Assembly (NCBI GenBank): GCA_022559845.1
Contig: CM040117.1
Location: forward strand, 146,882,732 to 146,946,731
Direction of reading: 5' to 3'
Length of the DNA: 64,000 nt
From: Amorphophallus konjac
Taxonomy: Eukaryota > Streptophyta > Magnoliopsida > Alismatales > Araceae
A program made the position numbers and the translations under genes. The notes below the pieces were generated by a model. It was not told the DNA's origin, ran no database searches, and was given only the letters and a program-made list of their open reading frames with translations. Shown piece after piece: positions 35,291 through 46,224 of this stretch (positions within the stretch are counted from its first letter, which is position 1; the number at the start of each line of letters is the position of its first letter).

Positions 35291-36739
35291 ATGGCTGAAC
35301 CTAGAGATGGTGCCCCTAGTGACCTCTCCCTTCAAGACATTATGATGGCCCTCATGGAGCGAATGGAGCATTCCGACAAGAACTTTAGGGATCATGCTAA
35401 CCGGGTGGAGGGTTGAATGAAGGCGATGGAGGATCGTATGGAGGCTTCCGACCGATCTGTCCAAGGTTTGGTCAGATGGCTCAACACGTTGGAGAGGGTC
35501 CCGAACGGGGATTTCCCGGGGCTGGCCCAAGGCCAACATGAGCCTGCCCCTTAGCCCGTACCCCCTAGGGCTGACAACCGGAGGCCATGTGCCCCTGAAC
35601 TTGAGGATTGTGGGTCCGACAACAATTTTGATGGGTACAGCAGAGGCCGGCGTAGCCAACGGCAACATAGGTGCGAGGAGGATGACCTAGTCCTTAGGCC
35701 CGTGCGAGCTAACCCTCCCACTTTTAACGGGTCCTTGGACCCGAAAGTGTATCAAGATTGGGAGGTCGGCATGGACCGGTATTTGGAGTGGTTTGAGATG
35801 ACGGACCACCGAAGAGTCAAATTCGCAAAGATGAAGCTGCTAGGATAGGCACAAACTTATTGGAGGAATGTGGAGAGACTGTTATTTCATCGGCAGGAGC
35901 CCCAGATTGAGACTTGGGATGAGATGAAGGTCAAGCTTAGGCTTAAGTACCTTCCTGCCACATACCGTCAGAGGCTCATTGATAGGTGGTAGAATCTCAA
36001 CCAAGGGGGTCGATCCGTATCAAAGTACATCGCGGAGTTTGCTGAGTATTTTTTGCGATGTGGTGTCTCGGAGGAGAGCGCCATGCCTATTTCTCGCTTC
36101 CGTTGTGGTCTACGGCCCCACTTTCAGTATGAGCTTTTTTGCAATAATGTGACCACCCTGGAGGCTGCATATCAGGTCGCTCCCGAGTTGGAGCAGTTTG
36201 AGTCGGAGTTCGCGTCAGTCCAGTATTCAGGGACCACCTATCAGCATGGGTCCGACTCTCGTACCACGCCCAGTTCTTATAGTCGGTGGTCGGTGGCTCG
36301 TCCCCCGGAACCCCCTCACCAGGACCCCACTGCTCCTAGGCCTTGCACTCTCCCTCCGAGGGATCCTCCCCCTCGCCAGCAGGCACCATTCCCCGCTCCA
36401 CGCCCTCAGCAGCCCGCGTTGCCTGCCAGATCCCAGCTCCCACCATCCCCGGCCCGTCAAGAGGACAAGGGAAAGGGGCTGATGACCGGTGGAGCATCTT
36501 CAGGCACAGGGATGCGTGACCAGTGCTATAGGTGTGGTGGAGTTGGCCATTATGTGGCCAAGTGTCCCACTCAAGATTCGTTGGTTATTTCAGACACTCC
36601 TGCCTGTGACCCCACACCAGAGTTAGTACCAGTCAACTATGAGCCGGAGCAAGATCTTGCGGAGGAGTTCTTTGACGAGTTATTGGAGGGAGAGGACATT
36701 GACGTGCCGGGTACTCAGTACCAGATGATGTGTAGTTAG
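35291..36739 (+). pseudogene. Gag of a second Ty3/gypsy chromovirus
   Basis: One frame runs from ATG 35291 to 36739, interrupted by TGA at 35414-35416 and TAG at 35552-35554, 35846-35848 and 35990-35992. All four fit C-to-T changes of CGA or CAG. The capsid region includes NPPTFNGSLDPKVYQDWE and the matrix-like spacer WRNVERLLF. A Pro-rich linker leads to the zinc knuckle CYRCGGVGHYVAKCP near residue 413. No 5' LTR or primer site is seen between 35150 and 35290; that end appears lost to the neighbouring copia LTR. Confidence 0.85.
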
Positions 36740-36771
36740 GTGTAGTCAGGTGCATCCTGACCCAGCCCCAG

Positions 36772-38686
36772 GTGAGTGACGACTGGAGTCGTACCACCAT
36801 CTTCCACACATTTTGTAGGCTGGGTGGGAAGGCCTGTAAGGTGATTATAGATAGCGGGAGTTGCATTAACGCTATCTCCACGGGCACTATTACACGCCTT
36901 GGTTTGACGTATGTGGATCACCCCGCACCTTATAGAGTATCTTGGGTGGATTCCACTTCCATCCCGGTCAGGCTGTGGTGCTTGGTGCCGCTATAGTTCC
37001 AGGCATACCACGATGCAATCTGGTGCGATGTGCTGCCTATGGAGGTGGGTAGCATTATCCTTGGTAGGCCTTCACTTTTCGATCGGGATGTCACCCTTCA
37101 TGGCTGGTCAAACACCTGCACATTCGACCATGGTGGCCATAGGATTACCCTCCACCCCGCCCAGTCGAGGGACCCTTCTGTCTGAGGACCAGCCGGCCCC
37201 AACACTTCAACCCCTCCTAGTCAGGGGACAGTCGGTCCTCCCGCCTCATCCTCGGCGTAGGCTACAACCGCTTCGACTGCTCCCAGAACAGGGGACCTCC
37301 CACCCAGGAGGTTGATGATAATTAGTCCCCGAGAGATGGAGCAAGAGGTGGCCAAGGGTACTCCTATCCTTGTTGTTGTTGTCCGAGGGGTGAAAGATGT
37401 CGCTCCTAGATTTGATGATGAGCACCCCTCGGAGTTAGCTACGATCCTACGTGAGTTTTATGATGTCTTCCCGGAAGACCTCCCTGGAGGCCTTCCGCCT
37501 ATGCGGGATATCCAGCATGAGATCGACCTCATCCCGGGCTCATCTTTGCCCAACCTTCCGCACTACCGGATGAGTCCCATGGACCATGCCGAGCTTCAGA
37601 GGTAGGTCAAAGAGCTAATAAGTAGAGGATATCTTAGGGACAGCAAGATTCCATGTGATGTTCTTGCATTGCTCGCCCCGAAGAAAGATGGCACATGGAG
37701 GATGTGCGTAGATAGCTGTGCGATCAATAAGACCACAGTTAAGTATCAGTTTCCCATTCCCCGATTAGATGACTTGCTAGATATGATGTCGGGAGCCACT
37801 ATCTTTTCAAAGATAGACTTTCGTATTGGCTATCACTAGGTGAGGATTAGGCTTGGGGATGAATGGAAGACGGCATTCAAGACCAAGGATGGTCTTGGTT
37901 ATGCCCTTCGGGCTTTCCAACGCCCCTAGCACCTTCATGCGGCTGATGACCCAGGTTTTACGCCCTATGATAGGGGTCTTCTTGGTCGTCTACTTTGATG
38001 ACATACTTATCTACAGCCGTACTAGGGAGGACCACCTTGACCATCTTAGGCAGGTTTGTGTTGTGCTGAGGTGAGAGAGCTTGTTCGCTAACCCGAAGAA
38101 GTGTGCTTTCATGACCGATCAGGTTGCCTTCCTTGGGTTCATTGTGTCTAGAGATGGCATCTCTATTGATTCGGAGAAGATTAGAGCCATCAGGGAGTGG
38201 CCCGAGCCCCGCACACTCCACGATGTCTGGAGCTTTCATGGCTTAGCGACGTTCTATCGTTGCTTCATTCGTGGCTTCAGTTCTATCACCGCCCCGATCA
38301 CATATTGCATTAAGAAGGGGGTGCTTGTATGGACTAAGGCCGCGGCGACTGCCTTTCAGGACATTAAGGAGTGTATGACTCAAGCACATGTTCTTGCATT
38401 ACCTGACTTTTCTAAGGTGTTTGAGGTCACCTGTGACGCTTCTGGAGTGGGCATGGGAGGAGTGTTGAGCCAGGAGTCCCACCACATCGTATTCTTTAGC
38501 GAGAAATTGAATGATGTCAAACTGTGCTATTCCACATATGATAAAGAATTTTACGCAGTCGTCCAGGCATTGAGGTATTGGAGGCACTATCTTTTGCACC
38601 AGGAGTTTGTCCTCTTCTCTAACCACGAGGCTTTCAGATTCCTTCACACCCAGAAGAAGCTGAATGCACGCCATAGTCGATGGGTG
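36772..38686 (+). pseudogene. Protease, reverse transcriptase and RNase H (second chromovirus)
   Basis: The protease has an intact DSG motif (IIDSGSCINAIS). The tail of the domain includes GSIILGRPSLFDRDVTLHG. After several stops the reverse transcriptase begins (HYRMSPMDHAELQR), with [30 protein letters not shown] and the active site [11 protein letters not shown]. An 11-base loss near 37890 shifts the frame just before MPFG. The RNase H part (VTCDASGVGMGGVLSQ, YSTYDKEFYAVVQALRYWRHYL, FSNHEAFRFL) ends at RHSRWVE, where the 5S-bearing insertion begins. Stops at 37603, 37837 and 38072 fit CAG or CGA decay. Confidence 0.9.
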
Positions 38687-38961
38687 GAATCTGTCACGCC
38701 CCGTACTCTATATCGTCGAGGTATTGTCCGCTTTAAGTTGTACTATATATCATAGAGATGCCTTTTGAAGTATCAGCTCAGTTCTTAAAAAGAACTCCGA
38801 AGTTAAGCGTGCTTAATGGGGAGTAGTATTGGGATGGGTGACCTACCTGGGAAGTCCCCCATTCTGAAGCTGATCACTGTTAGAAAGGGACAAAATCGTG
38901 AGGCCGGTAGGCCAAAGCGGACAATACCTCGACGATATAGAGTATGGGGCGTGACAGAATA
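38687..38961. mobile_element. Cassandra-like solo LTR with 5S rRNA-like core (element 38692-38956)
   Basis: A 265 bp insertion, TGTCACG ... CGTGACA, flanked by GAATC and GAATA (one mismatch; the intact pol frame implies the target was GAATA). Its ends form a 43 bp inverted repeat with a single mismatch (38692-38734 and 38914-38956). The centre, 38791-38865, matches the 3' two thirds of plant 5S rRNA: AACTCCGAAGTTAAGCGTGC, AGTAGTATTGGGATGGGTGA and CCTGGGAAGTCC, covering the internal pol III promoter boxes. One extra base sits inside the C box. Size, TG/CA ends, 5 bp duplication and 5S core fit a solo LTR of the Cassandra TRIM family. With its duplication it adds 270 bp, leaving the pol frame in phase. 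Confidence 0.85.
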
Positions 38962-39930
38962 TCTCCAGGAATATACTTTTGTGCTTAGGCACAAAGTAGG
39001 GGCGGAGAATAAGGTAGCCAACATGCTGAGTCGACAGATGATGATGTTGTCCACCATGAGTGTTGAGGTAGTAGGCTTGGAGAGGTTTCGAGATGCTTAT
39101 GTCAATTGCTTAGACTTTGGTCCAATCTATGCAGCCCTCCAGGCAGGTCCATCTTGTGATTATAGTGAGTTCATACTTCAGGAGGGTCACCTATTCTGGG
39201 GTGACAGATTGTGCATCCCACGGACCTCTGTTCATGATTTTCTTACATGGGAGTTGCACGCGGGAGGTCTTGCTGGCCACTTTGGCCGGAACAAGACCAT
39301 AGAGGCGGTAGAGCACCGATTCTTTTGGCCAAGCCTAAAGAGAGATGTTGCTCGCATTGTGGCCCGCACTTGCTATGGCCAAGCAAAGGAAGCAGAATAC
39401 TGGCCTCTACACGCCCCTCCCTATCCCAGATAGTCTATGGCAGGACATCAGCATGGACTTTGTTTTAGGCTTGCCACGCACCCTCCGCAAGCATGACTCT
39501 ATCTTTGTGGTTGTGGACAGGTTTTCCAAAATGGTTTTATTCATTCCCTGCTTCAAGACTTCCGATGCCTCGAGGGTCGCTCGTCTGTTCTTTACTCATT
39601 GTGTCTCCGAGTTTGGCCTACCCCGTACCATAGTGTCTGATAGGGACGTGAGATTCACTAGCTATTTCTGAAAAACCCTATGGAACATGTTAGGCACCCA
39701 GCTGAAGTTCTCCACTACATATCATCCCTAGACTGATGGTCAGATTGAGGTAGTTAATAGGAGTTTGGGGGACCTTCTTAGGTGTCTAGTGTGTGATCAA
39801 GTCAGGGATTGGGATATGGTCTTACCATTAGCAGAGTTTGCATATAATGATTCGGTGAATAGGTCGACGGGGTTGAGTCCTTTTGAGATTGTTACTAGCC
39901 ATAGACCTAGGAAGACCTGGTCCCGCCTCC
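38962..39930 (+). pseudogene. RNase H end and integrase (second chromovirus)
   Basis: The frame resumes at YLQEYTFVLRHKVGAENKVA, the end of RNase H. The zinc finger follows (HAGGLAGHFGRNKTIEAV ... TCYGQAK); its first cysteine appears replaced. A frameshift near 39340-39400 leads into the catalytic core with all three acidic residues visible: [17 protein letters not shown] and TDGQIEVVN. Stops near 39669 (TGA, fits TGG) and 39729 (TAG, fits CAG) interrupt it. AEFAYNDSVNRSTGLSPFEI closes the core. Confidence 0.88.
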
Positions 39931-39931
39931 C

Positions 39932-40669
39932 ATGCAGTCCCGTGTGTCTCAGTTAGCTGAGTCCTTTGCAGAGCACATTAGGCAGTTGCATGAGCATGTA
40001 TGTCGTCACATAGAGGCCAGCTACGCATGTTATAAGGAGTTAGCTGACGCGCACCGACGCGACCGTGAGTTCCGTGAGGGCGAGTACATCATGATCAGGG
40101 TTAGACCTGAACGATTTTCCTCGGGGACCATGAAGAAACTACAGGCCCGTAGTGCTGGTCCCTTTCGAGTCTTGAAGCGAGTGGGGTCAAATGCGTACAT
40201 TATTGAACTACCAGACTACTATGGCATCAGCTCTACGTTCAATGTCTCAGATCTGGTAGTCTATCGAGACCCCGTGGTGATTCCCAGTGAGCCTTTTGGG
40301 CCTTCTCCTCCCCTTGCGAGTGACACACTACCTGAGAGTCCACCTCTTACAGCCCCATTACAGCAGCGCGAGCACATAGAATGCATACTGGATGAGCAGG
40401 TGACCACCACAAGGAGTGGGGTCTACCAACACTTCTTAGTGCGCTGGAGAAGGTGCCCCGAGACCGACGACACTTGGATCACGCGCGGAGAGCTAGAGCG
40501 ACTCGACCTGGACTTACTAGAATGCTACCAGAGTGACCGGGAGCCTTACTCGACAGGGTCGAGTTCTTCCCACCCGGGGAGAATTGGTGAGGACATACGA
40601 CGCAGCACACGCCGGGGTTCGAGGAGCACGCAGACGTCCCTATTGCTCGGAGAGGACGTGGAGGCCTAG
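39932..40669 (+). pseudogene. Integrase C-terminus with GPY/F module and chromodomain (second chromovirus)
   Basis: 245 open codons in a frame shifted relative to the core. The GPY/F-like module is ARSAGPFRVLKRVGSNAYII with FNVSDLVVY. The C-terminal chromodomain reads IECILDEQVTTTRSGVYQHF then LVRWRRCPETDDTWITRGEL, including the aromatic Tyr/Trp cage-type positions. This identifies a chromovirus; I cannot separate the Reina, CRM and Galadriel branches by eye. Confidence 0.85.
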
Positions 40670-42100
40670 TCAGAGTTATTTGCATTTATTTTATGCGTTT
40701 AGGCCATGTTGGGCCATGGATAAGTCCATGCGTGGACAATTAGGTAGCTATTTTCTTTTATTAGACCTCTTTCTTGTAGAGGATTAATGGGCTAGGATAA
40801 TTGGGCTTGGACTGGGTCAAAGAGGGAGAGTTGTCCCTTTCCCCTTCCCCGCCTCCCCCTTGGGTCAAAGAGGGAGGGCCGCCCCCTTTTCCCCTTCGTA
40901 GCCCACATCCCCAGGGTTATGGTATAGTAGCCCACCCTATATATTGTCTTGTGGGATTATTATTGAAGGATAATGAAGAATCATTTGATGAAAGGATTTG
41001 CTTGAGAGAAAACTCTCTTCTTCCTCCTTGATCATGTGACAGGATCTTCCCCGGGGTGCGACTCCCCTCGCCAAGGGTGCAACGCCCGAGGCTTGCCCTT
41101 CCCCTCCCCCTCCATCCCCTCTCTCTGTCGCCGCCATCACCGCCTCCATCGCCGCCAACAACGACCAGCAACTTGCAAAATTCGACCACACCCTTGTGGT
41201 CATCTTCGGGGTCTGAAACTTGGCTGGGGACGTAACCCCGCATCACAACTTCGCAACGACTCTAGTCTCGCGTCGTTCCGATGTCAGGTCTGCCCATGGC
41301 GCTCAATCTCGTGGGACTGCGCCACCGATCTGCGCCAGCGCGACCCGAGGATGATCTTCGGGTTGTGAATCTATTCCCTCCCTCTGTGCTGCGAGATTGG
41401 GTTTGATCTTTAAAGGGGACTTACTTCACCCTGTCCTCTTCGCAACGGGTGGTAGACCACCCCAATCCGGCATCAGATCCGTTCGTGGTGCCCGTTCTCG
41501 TGGGGTTGCGCAGTCTGCCTGAGCTCCCACGACCTGAGGATGATATCCAGATTACGAACTCCCTCTTTCCCTCCATACTCTGAGATCGGGCGAGATATTT
41601 GGAGGGAAGATACCTCTTCCAATCTTCTTCGCAGCAAGAGTTTAACCACCTCGATCCAATATCAGGTCTGACCGTGGCGTCCCGTCTCGCTCGATCGCGC
41701 CAATCCGGACCTGCTGCCTGCAACCAGAGACCAGGGGTTGTTTCCAGGAGCCCCCTCGGCTTCACCTTTGTGAACCAGGACGCGTCCTTTGGCTGGGACG
41801 TCCTATTACGAGTCAGCTTCGCACCACCACCGACGGCATTGTGTTCCGACTTTGGACCAGCCCGTGGGAGCCCTGCACTCGCCAGCACGCAGCCACCCAC
41901 CCGCAGCCAACCGACGCCTCCAACCAGTAGCAACTCGCCTCCCCGTCCCCATCGGATGCCACCCGTCAACTCAATCCAACAGTCCCAGATTTCTCTATTG
42001 TAGCCTATTATCTCCCTGCGAGGAGTGGGCGTCTTTGTGGTTGTATGATTGAGTGCGTTGTACCGGGACTGGTGGACTCGGCCGGGATCCTTCCCCACGC
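40670..42100 (+). mobile_element. Probable 3' LTR or 3' UTR of the second chromovirus
   Basis: Non-coding. A TATA-like CCTATATATTG at about 40935-40945 followed by a leader-like stretch suggests LTR U3/R. Exact borders are not visible and no 5' partner is in the window. The GC-rich open frames on both strands between 41036 and 42098 come from a 189 bp tandem repeat. Confidence 0.45.
41250..41830. repeat. 189 bp tandem repeat, three diverged units
   Basis: TTCGCAACG/TTCGCAGC anchors fall at 41250, 41439 and 41628, with a fourth start at about 41818. Each unit carries TGGCGC or GTGGTGCCC, CTCGTGGGRYTGCGC, GAGGATGATNTYCRG and a GAGATYGGG tail. Units are diverged but the period is constant. Confidence 0.78.
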
Positions 42101-43525
42101 ATTGGTCGTAGCGGTATGATCTCTAGCTCCTACCCTTTGGTTATTTCTGCTTTACTAGTAATCATTCGTGTGCCGTGTTTGTGCGCATAGGACCTCTAGC
42201 CAGTCACGTGTCACCGTGGATCTGAGAGGGAGGACCCATTCTGTAGGCCCAATCGAGCGTTGAGCTCGAGCTAGTTCACCCTAGGCATCAGTGGTTCCCT
42301 AACCACTATGATCCCATGCTTCCCTCGCCGGGACGGCTGCTGGGCTTGAGTTTCTGTTTGAGAGTAGACGTCTATATCCTAAGGAATGCTACGGAGGTCA
42401 GCCGCCTGGCTTGCCTTTAGCGTGCAAGTGCTGGCCGCACTTCGAGTTGGTCATAGGTTGTAGCCTGCCCAGACCTGTTCCACATCAATCACTGATTTTC
42501 CCTAGTGGGCTTTGAATGTGCTTGTCTGCCCACTCATTCCCCAAATGCATACGTAGCATGCATGCATGGCATTTACCCCACGCATTGAACCATTATTTCA
42601 GATGGAATCTTTGTGGGCTTCTCTCATTTGAGTGCTTGCATGTCAGGACCCTAAGGTATATCAAATGGTAAGCAATGGAAACCCGGATTAGGTCAGGATG
42701 GAAATCCTCACCATGCGTGAATAAATACTCCGCCTCATACCGAGGGCCACCCTACATGAACAAGCAATGAAATTCTTGCATGTCATGCATAAAATTCGTA
42801 AAACCATTTTGCGTTGTTCCAAAAAAAGGAAAGAAGAAGAAAAGTGCAAAAATCTGATGCTGGCCTGGCTCAAGTCCAGTTGGGATGGTTCCTGGCACGA
42901 GCAGCAGAAATCTACTGCTGGCTGGGCCCAAGTCAACTTGGTTTGGCCCCAAGTCGACTTGGCCCAGGCATCAGCAGCAGAAATCTGCTGCCGACTTGGA
43001 ATTTCCTTGAAACAACAAAATAACAACAACATCAAATCAAGAAATCAAATAAAAGAAGATGAAGAAAGATAGAGAAGAAGATGGTTTTCATGACTAAATC
43101 TCCATAGATAGGCAAAACTCCATGCATTTGCATATGATTGGCCACCATGAACAAGTATTCAAAGATAAACAGAACCTCTTGAATATGGTAATCTGTACAT
43201 GATGGCCCCTTTTCGGATCGAATGAAGAGAAAGAAGGGAAGAAGACAAAAAAGAAGAGTGAAATGAAATGCATGGCGAAGATCCATCCTCCATTGCATGC
43301 ATGAGTTTAGAAATGCATTTGCATGCACGAATTCCAAAATCCTATTTGCATATATGTGAATTCAGAATTGCATCCATATGCATGAAACCCTCCAAAATGA
43401 CACTTGAAGGATTTGCATGTGCACACTATAAAAAAATGGCATTTCTATGTGCACAATCCCATGGAAAAATTTCAAAGATGAACCAAGACCAAAAAAATCT
43501 CTGAAGCTGCATTTACTGCTGGGTT
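42101..43525. other. Non-coding interval, no gene seen
   Basis: No frame with recognisable protein features. Short inverted words occur near 42905-42990 (CCAAGTCGACTTGG is a perfect 14 bp palindrome near 42950; GCAGCAGAAATCTGCTGC near 42975). The composition resembles LTR U3 sequence of the other elements. Confidence 0.4.
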
Positions 43526-43594
43526 GGTTGACCGAATCCAGCCTTCGGTCGACCGACCAGGGACCGAGTCGACGCAACATTTGGTTGCGTCGAC
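43526..43594. repeat. Pair of 27-29 bp inverted words with 7 bp spacers
   Basis: 43526-43554: GGTTGACCGAA, spacer TCCAGCC, TTCGGTCGACC (one mismatch). 43568-43594: GTCGACGCAA, spacer CATTTGG, TTGCGTCGAC (perfect). Confidence 0.85.
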
Positions 43595-43997
43595 CCGACC
43601 CGCAAGCCTCCCTGCTCTGGGAAGTTCGGTCGACCAAACTCCACCATTTTCAAAAAAACGAGCAAAAAGGCAAATCCAAAACAAAACAAATCGAATAATT
43701 GATCAACAAAACCAACAATAAACAACAAGAACGATTCTAAACAAAAAGGATGAACAAAAAGTGAAATGACAAAGGAAATGAACTTGAACGCCATCCTTAA
43801 GAAATTAATGGCGCTCTATCCGGGTGCTTCCTCCTCTGATCCTATGTGAAGGGAATATTGATAAGGCCTTTGTAGGTCACGCCTGGGCCTCGGGGATTCA
43901 CCCCGATATGGCTATGGTCTGACTTTACTCCCGCCCATAACCCACTAAAGTTAACCCAATTTTGACCGAGGTTTAACTTCGTTTCTCGATTTCTTCA

Positions 43998-44262
43998 AAT
44001 ATCAAACTTGTCGCACCCCAGTATACATTTGTCTCGGTATTACATGTATACTTGGGATGTTCTCAACCCAGACGTCCGTCCGAATATGAAATGGTCAATA
44101 CGCTACCGATATGCCCTCAAATGCCGAGTTCAACCGAATTTCTTCATCTTTCAAATATTAAACTTGTCGTGTTCCAGCATACATTCGTCCCAGTGTTCCA
44201 TATATACTTGGGACGTTTTCAACTCGGACGTCTGTCCAAACACGAAATGGTCAATATACGGA
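43998..44262. repeat. Imperfect tandem duplication, period about 156 bp
   Basis: The block with AAACTTGTCG, CCAGTATACAT, TATACTTGGGA, GACGTCCGTCC and AAATGGTCAATA occurs twice, anchors at 44004 and 44160. The short open frames here are repeat products. Confidence 0.8.
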
Positions 44263-45450
44263 TGACACAATTTTAAATACCCGTTTGCACCCTAATGCAG
44301 GGGATTTTAATACATCTTCCATTCATTTCAAAGTGATTAATTTCAGGTCATAAGGCCCCTTTTTCCTAGCGATCAATCAAGGGCTTTCCCCTCTCCGAGG
44401 GGATGTAATTAACGTCGTGGCATGTATGGCATGGCGGGTTTCTGTCCCGACCTGAATTTCAAAATCGTCTGATCAGTCAGACGGCGCGCACCAATGGCTT
44501 CTTCGAAGCCTGAATAAATCGTCACTTTGTGACTGACACGTCCACACACCAAATAAACTAGATAAATGAATAAACAAATAAAATAAAAGAGATCCCAAAA
44601 GTGCGTCCACATGTACACGGGTAAAAGGAATACAAACTAGATCCTTTCCCTCAACGATCGCTCAATTCTGGGAGCGGATGACCCGCTTGATGATACCCAT
44701 CTCCCCTTTATCCTTGCCCCGTGTTATCATCACCTGCATCAAACACAACACACAAAGAAAATCTTAATTTTAGACAACAAATGAGTCATGTTACTGGGGA
44801 AAAATCACACAAAGATAGGATTTTTACCATGACAATGGGATCAAAAGTGAGCATCAGGGGAAAGGGAAAGAGAAAGGAAAATATGGAAAAGGAGCATCAC
44901 ATTGTCCCCTCTCAAGATCTTCTATTTCTCAACGAGCTTCTATGGTGCCTTCCAGCCCAACTATCCTCCAATAGGGTTTTGGATTAGCCCACGCTAAAAC
45001 GCTACTGAAATTGCTGCTACTATGAGGCGGCAAAGAGAGAGCACGGAGAGGGGACTCTCAGGTGAGGGCGGCTTGCTCCGCAATGGCGGCCGCTTGCTCT
45101 AGCAGCTGAGTCTCTCCTTGGACACAGATGGAATCACGGTTGTCAAGGCGTTAAAGCGAGCCAAGGTGTACTTGGGGTCCTTAACCGCCGCAGTAGTGAT
45201 TAGGCGTCAAGTTCATAAAAAATTATGATAAAAAATAATCATGATCATTAAAAATATGGGAAAGAAGACTAGTATGGACATGTGGAAAAAAACTAATAGA
45301 AATAATATTACAATAAAATACCAATTATCACATATAGATACCCATGTTGACCACTGCAAAAAAGAAATCAGAACATACAAAATGCAAATTAAAACTTAAA
45401 ATACCTAATTAATAAGGAGGGTGGCAGAGCTGACTCAAATGTGAGGAGTA
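44263..45450. other. Non-coding interval, no gene seen
   Basis: Contains one short inverted word, CGTCTGA-N4-TCAGACG near 44467. Nothing else recognisable; probably old repeat sequence. Confidence 0.35.
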
Positions 45451-45810
45451 ATGCTTAGTGCACACTCGGGGTTATTACACAACCCAGGTGTGCACTAGGT
45501 TTAATTTTTATTTTTATTTTAATTTTTGTGACGTGAGACTCAAGTCAACCTAACTTGTGATCCATTTCATACCCTCATCCAACAACTCAAAAAAATAAAA
45601 ATAAAAAGAAATGATTCAAAAAGAAATGTATCCACCATTATTCATTTGATCTGAACTTTAAAAAAAAAAATTTTGAACCGCCCAACGAAGATGTGTCTTA
45701 CCACAATTTAAGATGCATTTAGTCCGACGTCACGTAAAATTTTAAAAAACATATATTAAACTTAGTGCACACCTGAGGTGTGTAATAACCCCCGGGTGTG
45801 CACCAAGTAT
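45451..45810. mobile_element. MITE with about 56 bp terminal inverted repeats
   Basis: Left end ATGCTTAGTGCACACTCGGG ... GGTGTGCACTAGGTTTAAT; the right end is its inverse (GGTGTGCACCAAGTAT preceded by AGTGCACACCTGAGGTGTG). About 360 bp, A/T-rich centre, no coding capacity. I could not identify a convincing target duplication, so the superfamily is open. Confidence 0.75.
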
Positions 45811-45829
45811 TTTTCCAATACGAGACAGA

Positions 45830-46080
45830 TAGAGAGAGGGGGCGGGGGAAAGAGAGATAGAAAGAGGGGAACTCGCGGCTCTGTCTTACTGTTGAGACAG
45901 AGAGAGCGAGCGAGGTCGAAAGAAAGAGAGAGGGATGGGTAGAGATCGAGAAGGGGGGGGGCGACTGTCTAACTGTTGAGACGTTGAGACAGACACACAC
46001 ACACACACACAAAGAAGAGGCGCGGGACTATCACTGTGAGACACGTACACACTCACAGATAAGGGGCGGGGGGGAGAGAG
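45830..46080. repeat. GA-rich and AC-repeat low-complexity stretch
   Basis: Runs of GAGAGAGG, with ACACACACACAC near 45990-46010. A short segment around CTGTTGAGACAGA is repeated loosely. No gene. Confidence 0.75.
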
Positions 46081-46106
46081 ATAGAAGGGGGAGTTTGGGT
46101 TAGAGG

Positions 46107-46216
46107 TCTAGGCCGTGATGGCCTTACCACTGCCCTCTTTTGAGGGAGGTCCCGAGTTCGATCTTGGGTTCTCCCTCCCCGTTTCAAAAAAAAAAGTCCT
46201 AGAAAAAAAAAAAGGT
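46107..46216 (+). mobile_element. Short tRNA-related SINE-like element
   Basis: About 110 bp, with a pol III B-box-like GAGTTCGATCT and an A-rich 3' tail. It is flanked by the direct repeat GTTAGAGG (46099-46106 and 46217-46224). The body carries an inverted pair, CCCTC-TTTTGA-GGGAG. Length, tail and target duplication fit a plant SINE. The A box is not clear. Confidence 0.55.
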
Positions 46217-46224
46217 GTTAGAGG

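Noticed and set aside
38791..38865. Functional 5S rRNA gene
   Set aside because: The 5' third is missing, the C box has an inserted base, and it lies within a transposon LTR with a target duplication.
41036..42098. Overlapping GC-rich open frames up to 225 codons on both strands
   Set aside because: They follow the 189 bp tandem repeat and have no recognisable motif.
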